From the NCBI RefSeq assembly GCF_024199925.1, contig NZ_JANADR010000001.1, positions 5,335,501 to 5,399,500 on the forward strand: a stretch of DNA of 64,000 bases, read 5' to 3'. Position 1 is the stretch's first letter. Each line of letters opens with the position of its first letter. The position numbers were made by a program, and so were the translations under genes. Positions 36,317-45,133 of this stretch are shown piece by piece. Source of the stretch: Bradyrhizobium sp. CCGUVB1N3 (GTDB taxonomy: Bacteria > Pseudomonadota > Alphaproteobacteria > Rhizobiales > Xanthobacteraceae). The notes under the pieces were generated by a model. That model was not told the DNA's origin. It did no database searches and was given only the letters and a program-made list of their open reading frames with translations.

Positions 36317-38284
36317 ATGCGCGCGACCCTGGGGCTCAGAATGCGGATCACGGTCGCCCTGGCGGTCACGGCGGCTGCAACCGCCCTGTTCGCGGTGCTG
36401 GGAGCGATGTGGATCATCTCCGGCATCATCGACCGCGCCGACCAGCGCGAGCTACACAGCCACTATGATGCCCTGCAGTCGCGCATCGCCGAGGAATCCC
36501 GCCGCGCCGCCGCCATGAGCGCGGTCGTCGCCGCCATGCCGGCCACGCAGGAGGCGATGGCGAAGCAGGACCGCGACGCGCTGATGCGCCTGTTCGGGCC
36601 GGTCTTCGCTGCCACCAGGTCGGACTACGGCGTCGATCAATTCCAGTTCCACGTGCCGCCGGCGACATCGTTTCTGCGCGTGCATCAGGCGGCGAAATTC
36701 GGTGACGACCTCTCCTCCTTCCGCAAGACCGTCGTGATCGCCAACCAGGAGCGCAAGATCGTCGTCGGCCTCGAAGGCGGTATTGCCGGGCTCGGAATCC
36801 GCGGCGTGGTGCCGATCGCGCAGGACGGCAAGCACCTCGGCACCGTCGAATTCGGACTGACTTTCGGCCAGCCCTTCCTGGACGACTTCAAGACCAATCG
36901 CCACGTCGACGTCGCCTTCCATCTCGCCGACGGCGGCGGTTTCAAGCTGTTTGGCGGAACGCTGAAGGGCCGGAGCTTCTTCGATGCCGCCGATTATGGC
37001 CACGCCGCCGAAGGCGGCTTCATGGTGCATCAGGCGAGGCTCGACAGCACGCCGGTGGCCGCATTGCTCGGGCCGATCAAGGACTTTTCCGGCAAGCCGC
37101 TCGGCGTGGTCGAACTTGTGATGGACAATGCCGACTATGTCGCATCGGCCGACCGGGCGTGGATGCTCGCGCTCGGCATCGCCGCGCTCGGCCTCGTGCT
37201 AGCTGCGATCGTCGGCTATCTGATCGCGCGGAGCATCTCACGGCCGATCCTGTCGATCACCTCGGTAATGCGGGAGCTGGCGGACGGTCGGCTTGATGTC
37301 GCCATTCCCCTCGGCAGGTCGAACGATGAAGTGGGCGAGATGGTGAAGGCGGTTGCGGTCTTCCGCGACAACGCCGTCAGCTTCAACCGTCTTCAGACCG
37401 AACAGGCCGATGCCAAGGCGGAGTCCGAACAGGAGAAGCGGCGCGCATTTGCGTCGCTTGCAGACAATTTCGAGGCCAGCATCCGCGACGTCGTCAACAC
37501 GGTGTCGTCGGCCGCGGTCGAAATGGAACAGACTGCGCGTTCGATGTCCGATATCGTCGAGCAATCGCGGCATCAGACGCGCGCGGTCTCGTCGGCCTCG
37601 GCGCTCGCATCGGAGAACGTCCAGACGGTGGCGGCCGCGGCCGAAGAGCTGTCGTCATCGATGACCGAGATCAGCCGCAGGCTCGCGCATGCCACCGAGG
37701 TCGTCGGCCGGGCCGCGAGCGACGGACGTCATTCCAATGCGCGGGTGCAGAGCCTTGCCGATGCCGCCCAGAAGATTGGCGACGTCGTCTCGTTCATCAA
37801 TGGCATCGCCGGCCAAACCAATCTGCTTGCGCTCAACGCAACGATCGAAGCGGCACGTGCCGGCGAGGCCGGCCGCGGCTTTGCGGTGGTGGCATCCGAG
37901 GTCAAGGCGCTGGCGACGCAAACCGCGAAGGCGACGGAGGAGATCGGCGCCCAGGTGACGGCCGTGCAAGGCGAGACAACTGGCGCGGTCCAGGGCATCC
38001 AATCGATCTGCGCCACGATCCAACAGGTCGACGAGATCTCGGCCGCGATCGCGGCCGCCGTCGGCCAGCAGGGCACGGCGACGCAGGAGATCGCACAGAA
38101 CGTCCAGCAGGCGGCGGCCCGCACCGGCGAGGTCTCGCAAAATATCGCCGGCGTCACCGAAGGCATCGCGGCGACGGGATCGGCGGCGCAGGAGGTGCTG
38201 GGCTCGGCCGTCGAGCTCTCGCGCCAATCGCAACGCCTGCGCGATGAAGTCGATCGCTTCCTCGCGCATATCCGGGCGGCGTAA
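36317..38284 (+). CDS. Methyl-accepting chemotaxis protein
   Basis: 655 residues. Helix 1 at about 10-37, a periplasmic sensing domain of about 240 residues with Cache-like pattern ([35 protein letters not shown]), helix 2 at about 277-304, HAMP at about 300-355 and the cytoplasmic signalling domain with tip [21 protein letters not shown] at about 502-522 followed by [12 protein letters not shown]. Signals to CheA/CheW through the tip. No CheR-binding pentapeptide at the C-terminus. GGAAGGAACG precedes the ATG. Ligand unknown. A hairpin GTCCTGGC / GCCAGGAC is at 36194-36213, between it and the divergent neighbour. Confidence 0.95.
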   Translation: MRATLGLRMRITVALAVTAAATALFAVLGAMWIISGIIDRADQRELHSHYDALQSRIAEESRRAAAMSAVVAAMPATQEAMAKQDRDALMRLFGPVFAATRSDYGVDQFQFHVPPATSFLRVHQAAKFGDDLSSFRKTVVIANQERKIVVGLEGGIAGLGIRGVVPIAQDGKHLGTVEFGLTFGQPFLDDFKTNRHVDVAFHLADGGGFKLFGGTLKGRSFFDAADYGHAAEGGFMVHQARLDSTPVAALLGPIKDFSGKPLGVVELVMDNADYVASADRAWMLALGIAALGLVLAAIVGYLIARSISRPILSITSVMRELADGRLDVAIPLGRSNDEVGEMVKAVAVFRDNAVSFNRLQTEQADAKAESEQEKRRAFASLADNFEASIRDVVNTVSSAAVEMEQTARSMSDIVEQSRHQTRAVSSASALASENVQTVAAAAEELSSSMTEISRRLAHATEVVGRAASDGRHSNARVQSLADAAQKIGDVVSFINGIAGQTNLLALNATIEAARAGEAGRGFAVVASEVKALATQTAKATEEIGAQVTAVQGETTGAVQGIQSICATIQQVDEISAAIAAAVGQQGTATQEIAQNVQQAAARTGEVSQNIAGVTEGIAATGSAAQEVLGSAVELSRQSQRLRDEVDRFLAHIRAA

Positions 38285-38392
38285 TCGGCGGCTTATCGAC
38301 GCATCCTGCGGAGCGCGAGGGGCGGCGCAAAGCGCGCCACGCACTCACTGCCGTCCTGGGAGAGAGCGCAACGCCACCGCCCTCGCCCCCAG

Positions 38393-38806
38393 TCAGAGAT
38401 CGACGACGATATAGGTATCCTCGACCGTCACGTGATATCGCTCGGCCACGTAGGGGCCCATCACGAGATCGCCGCCCGTTTCACGCCTGACCTCGAAACT
38501 TCGCACCCTGGTGCGGCGCGGGTCACACCAGGATTGGCCGGTCGCCATATCGAACTCCCAGCCGTGCCAGGGACAGCGCAGGAATTCGCCGCGGCGCTCC
38601 AGGCGATAGTCCCCGGGACCGGACGACTGGCTGAGGCCCGTGACCACGCCGGAGCAGATCGCAGCCCCGCCATGCGGACAGCGGTTGAGCAGCGCGTGCA
38701 GGCGCCCCTCGACATTGAACAGGCCGATCTCGCGCCCGTCGATGACGACGACCTTGCGCGTGCCGGGCGGCAGCTCGGCGGCCGGGCAGACCACGTGGCG
38801 GCTCAT
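38393..38806 (-). CDS. Rieske [2Fe-2S] ferredoxin-like protein
   Basis: 137 residues. Cluster ligands are CPHGG (Cys/His, about 42-44) and CPWHGWEFD (Cys/His, about 78-81). Electron donor type for an oxygenase or a small redox subunit. No signal peptide. Last gene of a three-gene operon: it overlaps the upstream amidohydrolase gene by ATGA. No oxygenase large subunit is in the window, so its partner is unknown. Confidence 0.92.
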   Translation of the reverse strand: MSRHVVCPAAELPPGTRKVVVIDGREIGLFNVEGRLHALLNRCPHGGAAICSGVVTGLSQSSGPGDYRLERRGEFLRCPWHGWEFDMATGQSWCDPRRTRVRSFEVRRETGGDLVMGPYVAERYHVTVEDTYIVVDL

Positions 38807-39903
38807 GCGAGGCGATACAATGCCATCGCATTGTCCCTGAATATCTTGCGGCGCTGCTCCTCGGTCATCGGGAATTTGAAAGCAAAGGACGGATTGTCAT
38901 AGTCCCAGTGCGGATAGTCCGATGAATAGAACAGCCGGTCCCAGCCGATCCAATCGATGATCTCGACGATGTGGCGCGACTGCGCCGGCTCCTCGATCGG
39001 CTGCGTCGTCCACCAGATATGCTCGCGCAGATATTCGGAGGGACGCCGCTTGAGATGCGCCACCTCGTTGCGGAATTTCTCGAAATGCTTGTCCATGCGC
39101 CAGGCGAGCGCCGGGGCCCAACCGAACCCGCCCTCGACCAGCACGACCTTCAGCTTCGGGAAGCGCTCGAACACGCCCTCGATGATCAGGCTGGCGGCAA
39201 GCGCCTCCATGCAGGCCACGAAGACATAGTGCTCCTGCAAATAGAATGTCGGCCAACCGGATCCAGTTGAGGGATGGCCGCCATTGTAGCCGACCGGATG
39301 CAGGCCGATCGGCAGGCCGGCGCGTTCAGCCGCTTCATAGATCGGCCAGTAGCGCCGATGGCCGAGCGGATCTGACGGCCGCGACGACAGCATGATCTGC
39401 ACATAGCGCCGATCGCCGGCGCAACGTTCGATCTCGGCGACGGCTGCCTCGGGAAACTCCTGCGGCACGACGATGCCGGCGCGAAGCCGCGGCTCCTCGC
39501 GCACCCAGCGGTCGATCTGCCAGTCATTGGTCGCGCGCGATAGCGCGGCTGCAAGACCGGGGTTGCGCTCTTCCATGCCGCCCTTGCTGAGCGCCATCAA
39601 CAGGCCGAACTCGACGTTGACGGGATCGAGATGCTGCTTGCGCAGGAGATCGAGATCGGAACCCGCAGGGCCGCCATTCTCGGGAAGCGAATCGGCGCGC
39701 ATACCGGCGGCCATCATGCGCGGATACATCAGCGCGCTCGGCAGCGCCTGCCGCACATGCACGCCATGGGTCTGATAGTGCTCGCGCCAACGCGGCTCGA
39801 GATAGGGCAAGAGTTCGCCGGGCGTGCGGTGCGCCGGATGGATGTCGCAATCGACGACCGCGAGCGTCTGCCGGGCTTTCTGTTCGATGAAAGGTGCATT
39901 CAT
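38803..39903 (-). CDS. Amidohydro_2 family protein (ACMSD-like decarboxylase/hydrolase), copy B
   Basis: 366 residues. Starts with VVDCDIHPAHRTPGELL, where D-x-H binds metal; IGLHPVGYNGG carries the barrel His and YSSDYPHWDYD the conserved Asp. Amidohydro_2 enzymes often decarboxylate or hydrolyse aromatic and ring-cleavage products. Paralog of the preceding gene (copy A) and overlaps both neighbours by 4 bp. Probably cytoplasmic. Confidence 0.88.
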   Translation of the reverse strand: MNAPFIEQKARQTLAVVDCDIHPAHRTPGELLPYLEPRWREHYQTHGVHVRQALPSALMYPRMMAAGMRADSLPENGGPAGSDLDLLRKQHLDPVNVEFGLLMALSKGGMEERNPGLAAALSRATNDWQIDRWVREEPRLRAGIVVPQEFPEAAVAEIERCAGDRRYVQIMLSSRPSDPLGHRRYWPIYEAAERAGLPIGLHPVGYNGGHPSTGSGWPTFYLQEHYVFVACMEALAASLIIEGVFERFPKLKVVLVEGGFGWAPALAWRMDKHFEKFRNEVAHLKRRPSEYLREHIWWTTQPIEEPAQSRHIVEIIDWIGWDRLFYSSDYPHWDYDNPSFAFKFPMTEEQRRKIFRDNAMALYRLA

Positions 39904-41006
39904 CGCACGTCCTCCTTCGGATGCTCGGCGGCGAGCGTGGTCGCGACCTGCGCCAGACGGGGATAGGTCTCAAGCGGATTCTCGACGAGGATTTTCATGA
40001 GCGAGTGCGGCGACAACCCGTCCGGTAGCACATCATCGCCGTCGAACTGCCAGTGCGGATAGTCAGTGGAGAACAGCAGCACCTGATCGGTACCGATGCG
40101 GTCGATCGTTTGCGCAACCGCCGTCGCGTCGGGCGCATCGAACGGCTGGATGGTGAAGCGCAGATGCTCGCGGATGATCTCCGACGGCCAGCGGTCGACC
40201 CAGGGCACTTCCGGCCGCGCGCCGCGCCAGGTCTTATCGGTGCGCCATACGGTCATCGGCAGCCAACTCACGCCGGACTCGAGCATCACCACCTTTAGCC
40301 GCGGGAAGCGGCGGAACACGCCCTCTGCGACCAGGCTGATGGTCTGGTTGGCGAAAGCCTGTGCCTGCGCCACGTAATCCTCGAACTGATAGGACGGCCA
40401 GCCCACGATCGTCGGCGCGTAACGATAGGTGCTGCCCGCGTGCACGGCAATGACGAGCCCGTGCCGCTCCGCCGCCTCATAGAGTGGAAAGAACTCGCGA
40501 CGGCCGAGCAGCTTTTCGCCCATGACCGGCAGCAGCACCTGCACAAAGCGTCGGTCGGGCGCGAGGCGCTCGATCTCGGCAACGGCCTGCGCCGGATCCT
40601 GCGGCGTCACCAGGATCGAGCCGCGCAACCGCGGCTCGCGGTCCAGCCATTCCGCCCGCAACCAGTCGTTCACGGCACGGCAGATCGCCGCCGCCATGTC
40701 GTCGTTGTAGAGCGCGATCGCGCCGTGGATCACATTGGCAATGCCGAACTGAAGCTCAAAGGCATCGAGCACATGGGCGCGCAGCGTGTCGAGGTCGCTC
40801 CGCCCGGTGTTGGACGCCCGCCAGTCGGCGCGTGCGCTGATCGGCGCATTCGGCGGATAGCTCATCATGGCGAACGACATGCGGTCGATCGCGCGGTTGG
40901 TGATCTGGTCGCGCCAGTAGTCGTCGAGATAAGGCAGCAGCTGCGCCATGCTGGGTGCGGGCGGGTGCAGGTCGCAATCGATCGCTCCTGCGAACGGTAT
41001 TCTCAT
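39900..41006 (-). CDS. Amidohydro_2 family protein (ACMSD-like decarboxylase/hydrolase), copy A
   Basis: 368 residues from MRIPFAGAIDCDLHPP; the frame is open to 41273 through IS sequence, which was rejected as coding. Metal motif D-x-H in IDCDLHPP, VIAVHAGSTYRY for the barrel His and FSTDYPHWQFD near the C-terminus. First gene of the operon A-B-Rieske. The IS element ends 35 bp upstream of its ATG and now separates it from the AAHS transporter gene, on the same strand. Confidence 0.87.
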   Translation of the reverse strand: MRIPFAGAIDCDLHPPAPSMAQLLPYLDDYWRDQITNRAIDRMSFAMMSYPPNAPISARADWRASNTGRSDLDTLRAHVLDAFELQFGIANVIHGAIALYNDDMAAAICRAVNDWLRAEWLDREPRLRGSILVTPQDPAQAVAEIERLAPDRRFVQVLLPVMGEKLLGRREFFPLYEAAERHGLVIAVHAGSTYRYAPTIVGWPSYQFEDYVAQAQAFANQTISLVAEGVFRRFPRLKVVMLESGVSWLPMTVWRTDKTWRGARPEVPWVDRWPSEIIREHLRFTIQPFDAPDATAVAQTIDRIGTDQVLLFSTDYPHWQFDGDDVLPDGLSPHSLMKILVENPLETYPRLAQVATTLAAEHPKEDVR

Positions 41007-41037
41007 CTTCGGCCTCCGTTGCTTCGCGCGAATGCGG

Positions 41038-41352
41038 CTAGCAGGCTGTTGAAGAAGTCTTCGAGCGACGCGCGATAAATGGGATGTCGTCGCCATTAAG
41101 GAGGCAGATTTCACCTTCGAGTGAGCCGTCATCCCGCAGTTCGGCCTAGCCATCACCGTTGGCTGGCTCCATTTCGTCGTTTCCCTGCCAGCCGAACTGG
41201 ACGGCATCGCCGTCACAGGCTCCATGAATGCAGCCCGTGAGGCAATCGAAGGCGAACTCGCCGCCGTCGTCATCGAACAGGATGTAGGCGCCCGCCACGG
41301 CCATGTCGTAGCCTGGTGTCTCGACGACCCGCCATCTACCTCGGATGCTCAT
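41038..41352 (-). pseudogene. IS passenger gene with an in-frame amber codon
   Basis: The ATG overlaps the transposase stop by ATGA. The first 68 codons (MSIRGRWRVVETPGYD to NDEMEPANGDG) form a small acidic protein. A TAG at 41146-41148 interrupts it; 35 further codons in the same frame (AELRDDGSLEGEICLLNGDD, ending KTSSTAC) continue to a TAG at 41038-41040. By memory of relatives, Trp (TGG) would stand at the amber. The tail SKTSSTAC is encoded by the terminal inverted repeat. Function unknown. Confidence 0.75.
41042..41060. repeat. Left terminal inverted repeat of the IS element
   Basis: CAGGCTGTTGAAGAAGTCT, perfect match to the inverted right end at 42511-42529. CTAG directly outside on both sides is the probable 4-bp target duplication. 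Confidence 0.9.
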
Positions 41353-42497
41353 GCCGGTGCCGCCAGAAGCTTGGGCAGCCGGATCAGATTATAGGCCGCA
41401 AGCGCCAGGACGAAGACGGCATCCACCCGGTCGCGGCCTCGCAGCTTGACCTTGGCCAGGCCAGCGGAACTCTTGATCCAGCCGAAGACTTCTTCGATGC
41501 GTTTGCGGCAGCGTTGGCTGATGTCATAGCCGTCGTGACGCGTGGTACGCGCGTCGACCGCCGTCTTGCGCCGCTTGCCGGTCTTACTCAGATGTCCATT
41601 GATCGCGATATGCGGAGTAACCGATCTATCTCTCAGGTCATGCACGAACTGCGTGACGTCGTAGGCTTTGTCCGCCCCCAGAGTGACCCGCTTCGCACAC
41701 CCGCGCCTGTCGATCATGGCAAGCGCAATCTCTCGTTCGGCGGTGCCAGTAGCTTGGCTCACTCCACCTAAAACCGCCAAACCATTGCGGTTCTCCATCA
41801 GCGCATGGCCCATATAGCAGAGTTTGGCCGGCTGGCCGTCGCCCTTTTTATAGAGCCTGGCCTCAGGATCGGTCGTGCTCTCATGGGTCTCGTTGGATCG
41901 CTTCTCCTTGTGGAAGCTGCGCTCGGCATTGCGTCCCGGACCGTCCTGATCTTTGTCGCTGCCATCCTTCCTCCGGAAGCTCTTGATCGAAGCCCAGGCT
42001 TCAATGAGCGTGCCGTCCACCGAGAAGTGATCGCTCGACAAAAGACGCTTCACCTTCGGCTGCGCCAAAAGCGCGTTCAAGAACTTGGCCGCAATCTCAC
42101 CTTCAAGCAGCCGGTCGCGGTTCTTCGAGAAGGTTGAATGGTCCCAAACCGCATCGTCCACCCCAAGCCCGACGAACCAGCGGAACAGAAGATCGAACTC
42201 CATCCGTTCCATCAGATGCCTTTCCGAGCGAACCCCATAGAACGCCTGTAGGAGCATCGCCCGAAGCAGTTTCTCCGGTGCGATCGAGGGCCGACCGAAG
42301 TCCGTGTAGAGCTTGCCAAACTCCCCAGAAAGATCGCCCAGCGCCGCATTTGCCAGATCCCTGATCGCCCGCAGCGGGTGGTCGACGCGAACCCGAGCCT
42401 CCAGGTCAACATAACTGAACAGCGAGCCAGACCGTTCGTCACTTCCCCGCATCGTGCCACCCCAGCAAAATCCTGATCCTAGGGAATCACGATCCAA
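41349..42497 (-). CDS. IS5 family transposase
   Basis: 382 residues, no frameshift. The N-terminal DUF772-like part has YVDLEARVRVDHPLRAIRD and RPSIAPEKLLRAMLLQAFYG. The DDE catalytic core includes HFSVDGTLIEAWAS (first Asp), LGADKAYD (second Asp) and RIEEVFGWIKSSAG (Glu). The first 15 residues may be extra; MRGSDERSG at 42452 is a likely alternative start. It catalyses cut-and-paste of its element. Confidence 0.94.
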   Translation of the reverse strand: MDRDSLGSGFCWGGTMRGSDERSGSLFSYVDLEARVRVDHPLRAIRDLANAALGDLSGEFGKLYTDFGRPSIAPEKLLRAMLLQAFYGVRSERHLMERMEFDLLFRWFVGLGVDDAVWDHSTFSKNRDRLLEGEIAAKFLNALLAQPKVKRLLSSDHFSVDGTLIEAWASIKSFRRKDGSDKDQDGPGRNAERSFHKEKRSNETHESTTDPEARLYKKGDGQPAKLCYMGHALMENRNGLAVLGGVSQATGTAEREIALAMIDRRGCAKRVTLGADKAYDVTQFVHDLRDRSVTPHIAINGHLSKTGKRRKTAVDARTTRHDGYDISQRCRKRIEEVFGWIKSSAGLAKVKLRGRDRVDAVFVLALAAYNLIRLPKLLAAPA

Positions 42498-42510
42498 AAC
42501 GCTTCGCCAG

Positions 42511-42529
42511 AGACTTCTTCAACAGCCTG
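42511..42529. repeat. Right terminal inverted repeat of the IS element
   Basis: AGACTTCTTCAACAGCCTG, the inverted copy of 41042-41060, followed by CTAG. Confidence 0.9.
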
Positions 42530-42530
42530 C

Positions 42531-42682
42531 TAGAGCATGATCCGGACCCGAAGGGCCGCGTTAGCGCAAAGTGCGAAGCGGTTTTCCCTCGCGACAAGCG
42601 CGGAACGCGTTTGCGCGGAGATCATGCTCAAACAACAACCTGAAGCGCGATCACGATTCATCCCGATCTCATCGCGCCTTAG
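42531..42682. repeat. Palindromic repeat, GAGCATGATC family, copy 3 (inverted)
   Basis: TAGAGCATGATCCGG, then GTGCGAAGCGGTTTTCCCTCG, GCGTTTGCGCGGAGATCATGC, then GAAGCGCGATCACGATTC and ATCGCGCCTTA. Its left edge CTAG is the IS target; its right edge supplies the TAA stop of the transporter gene at 42679-44058. Confidence 0.85.
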
Positions 42683-44058
42683 GCTGTTGCCGTCTGGTCA
42701 ATCTTGCGCGCCGCTGCAGTGTGCTTGCGCTGCGATATCCCCAGCACCAGGACGCAAGCCGCCACCACCAGCGGCGGCAGCGCAGCGAGCAGGAACAGGC
42801 TCGAGAACGGCAGGTGCTGCGCGATCAGGATCCCGGCGACCAGCGGTCCGCTGATCGAGCCGATCTTGGCGACCGACAAGGCCCAGCCGACGGCCGTCGT
42901 GCGATTGGTGCTGGAATAGAACTGGCCGACCGAGCTGTTCAGGCCCTGGTGACCACCCACCACGAAGAAGCCGACACACGCCATCGTCGCAAGGTAGGCG
43001 CTGTCGCCAAGACCGGCCCAGCCAAGCGAAGCGACCAGCGGTGAGGCAATCAGCGGCACGATCGCAATGGCGATGACACCGAAACGATCGAGCACCCGGC
43101 CAATGGTGAGGCCGCCGACGGCGCCTCCCAGGCTGAACACGGTCAAGCCCATGGCAGCCTGCGCGGGCGTGTGCCCGGACGCCTCCGCCAGGATCGGCGT
43201 CCAGCTGTTGAGGAAGAACATCGTGATCGAGCTTGCGATATAGGCCACCCACAGGAACGGTGTGATGACCGCAAGCCGTCCGTCGAACAGTGTGGCGAGT
43301 TGCGACAGGAGCCCCGTGCCGGCGCTGGCAGCGGAAGCTTCATCGCGGAGGACGAAGCGGGTCGTCGCCTCCGCCTGGAGCGAGGGCTCGATCCGGTTCA
43401 GGATGCGCGCGATTTCCGCGGGCTCGCGATTGCGTATCGCGAGGAACTTGATCGATTCCGGAAGCGCGAAGTAGCACAGCGCGGCCCCGAGGAGCGGCAG
43501 CACGCCACCGATCCAGAACACGATGGTCCAGCCGAACTGCGGCACGAGACCGGCGGCGATGAAGCCACCGATGCTGCTGCCCGCGACATAGCCGACCATG
43601 ATGATCGCGACCGCCGTGCCGCGATACCGGCTCGGCGCATATTCGAGGTTCAGCGCGTAGCATAGCGGCGACAATCCGCCGATTCCGATGCCGGCGAGGA
43701 AGCGAAGCGCGATCAGGCTCGTGATGTCGCTCGCCCACACCGTCGCCAGCGTGAAGCTGCCGAACACCAGCATCGAGGCCACGATCGACAGGCGACGGCC
43801 GATGCGGTCGCCGAGCGATCCGAACACGAGGCCACCGACGAGGATGCCGAAAATGCCGGCGCTGAAGACGATCCCAAGCGCGGCCCGCTCGATGCCCCAG
43901 GCGCGGATGATCGATGGTGCCGCGAAGGCCATGGCCTGGAGGTCGTAACCGTCCAGGAACATCATCGTCGTCGACAGGATCAGGACGGTGAGGACCAGGC
44001 CGTTGCGGCGCTGGCGCTCGATGACATCGGTGACATCGATGACGTCGGGTGCGCTCAT
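42679..44058 (-). CDS. MFS transporter, aromatic acid:H+ symporter (AAHS) type
   Basis: 459 residues with 12 predicted helices. Helix 1 has LDGYDLQAMAFAAPSI, the family-typical Asp; loop 2-3 has GSLGDRIGRR; helix 4 has RFLAGIGIGGLSPLCYALNLEY. AAHS transporters import benzoate-type acids with protons. It is divergent from a LysR gene, and the amidohydrolase-Rieske operon lies downstream on the same strand beyond the IS element. The substrate is unknown. The last codons and stop abut a palindromic repeat. Confidence 0.92.
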   Translation of the reverse strand: MSAPDVIDVTDVIERQRRNGLVLTVLILSTTMMFLDGYDLQAMAFAAPSIIRAWGIERAALGIVFSAGIFGILVGGLVFGSLGDRIGRRLSIVASMLVFGSFTLATVWASDITSLIALRFLAGIGIGGLSPLCYALNLEYAPSRYRGTAVAIIMVGYVAGSSIGGFIAAGLVPQFGWTIVFWIGGVLPLLGAALCYFALPESIKFLAIRNREPAEIARILNRIEPSLQAEATTRFVLRDEASAASAGTGLLSQLATLFDGRLAVITPFLWVAYIASSITMFFLNSWTPILAEASGHTPAQAAMGLTVFSLGGAVGGLTIGRVLDRFGVIAIAIVPLIASPLVASLGWAGLGDSAYLATMACVGFFVVGGHQGLNSSVGQFYSSTNRTTAVGWALSVAKIGSISGPLVAGILIAQHLPFSSLFLLAALPPLVVAACVLVLGISQRKHTAAARKIDQTATA

Positions 44059-44113
44059 TGCTCGTTCCTCCGCGTTGCCGTTTCGCTTGTGGTGACGGCT
44101 TATCGCGCCCAGG

Positions 44114-44148
44114 AGCCTATTTCCTTCCAGAACGAGGGGGAATAAGCT
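44114..44148. promoter_or_regulatory. Candidate LysR operator between the transporter and lysR genes
   Basis: AGCCTATTTCC and GGGAATAAGCT, 9 of 11 symmetrical positions, in the 124-bp divergent gap. TTCCAGAA occurs at 44125 and again at 44167 near the lysR start. Typical LysR proteins bind such sites, but no co-inducer can be inferred. Confidence 0.4.
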
Positions 44149-44182
44149 ATTTCGCGCGATGATCTTTTCCAGAATGGATTAA

Positions 44183-45103
44183 ATGGCCGATAGCCTCTTG
44201 AATATGAAGGCGTTTCTGGCGACGGCGCGGGCCGGCAGCTTCTCCGAGGCGGGCCGGCAGCTTGGGGTGGCGCCATCCGTCATCACCAAGCGGGTCGGAC
44301 AATTGGAATGGTCGCTGAAGGCCACGCTGTTGCGGCGGAGCACGCGCCGCCTGGCGCTCACCGAGGTCGGCGAGCGCTATCTCGACGTCATCCGCCAGAT
44401 CGTGCGCGAATACGACGAGATGGCGAAGGGGATCATGCGATCGCCGAACGAGCTCGAGGGCCAATTGCGCATCAAGGCGCCGGCATCACCGATGGTCATC
44501 GACCTCGCCCAACTGCTGTCGTCGTTTCAGATCAAATATCCCCGCGTGACGCTCGACGCGGTGCTGGTGGACCGCACCGTAAATCCGGTCGAGGAAGGCT
44601 TCGACATCGTGCTCACCATGATGCCGTCGTCCTTTGACGGCGTACTCGAGGAACCCTTGCACGTGTTCGAACGCGTGCTTTGTGCCGCGCCCTCCTATCT
44701 GGCGCGGCGCGGCCATCCCCGGCACGCGCGCGATCTCGTCAATCACGATTGCATCGTGTTTTCGCCGATCGGGCCGGCCTGGACCTTTGAAGGCCGCAAC
44801 GGCGTGACGACGGTCGCGGTTCGGCCGCACCTCGTGACGAACAACGGCGCGCTCGTGATCGACAGCCTGTGCGCGGGCAGCGGAATAGCAATCGCCTCGC
44901 GCACCGCGGTGGCGGAGCGGCTCAAAACCGGCACGCTGGTCGAGCTGCTCCCGCAACTCCAGGTCCCTGATCTCTGGCTCAAGGCACTTGTTCCGGCGAC
45001 GCGTTCCAATCTCGCGCGCGTGCAAACCCTGCTCGGCTCCATTCGCGATGCATTCCGGGAAGCCGCGGCATCCGTGGCGGCACCCGCGCGGAACGATGGG
45101 TAG
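44183..45103 (+). CDS. LysR family transcriptional regulator
   Basis: 306 residues. HTH at 4-63 (LLNMKAFLATARAGSFSEAG, then VAPSVITKRVGQLEW). The effector domain spans about 90-295. Divergent from the AAHS transporter, which it probably activates with the downstream catabolic genes. A plausible TTCCAGAA-bearing operator lies in the gap. Confidence 0.93.
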   Translation: MADSLLNMKAFLATARAGSFSEAGRQLGVAPSVITKRVGQLEWSLKATLLRRSTRRLALTEVGERYLDVIRQIVREYDEMAKGIMRSPNELEGQLRIKAPASPMVIDLAQLLSSFQIKYPRVTLDAVLVDRTVNPVEEGFDIVLTMMPSSFDGVLEEPLHVFERVLCAAPSYLARRGHPRHARDLVNHDCIVFSPIGPAWTFEGRNGVTTVAVRPHLVTNNGALVIDSLCAGSGIAIASRTAVAERLKTGTLVELLPQLQVPDLWLKALVPATRSNLARVQTLLGSIRDAFREAAASVAAPARNDG

Positions 45104-45133
45104 CCGCACTCTCGCTGTCGTCCCGGCGATGGG

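Larger units (their letters stand above)
41042..42529. mobile_element. IS5 family insertion sequence, CTAG target duplication
   Basis: 1488 bp bounded by 19-bp perfect inverted repeats and flanked by CTAG at 41038-41041 and 42530-42533, a target length and sequence usual for IS5-type elements. Contains a full transposase gene (41349-42497) and the passenger pseudogene. It sits inside the edge of a GAGCATGATC repeat and between the AAHS transporter and the amidohydrolase operon. I cannot name the element. Confidence 0.9.

Noticed and set aside
41007..41273. 89-codon N-terminal extension of amidohydrolase A
   Set aside because: The extra codons cross the IS terminal repeat and passenger sequence; the family start is MRIPFAGAIDCDLHPP.
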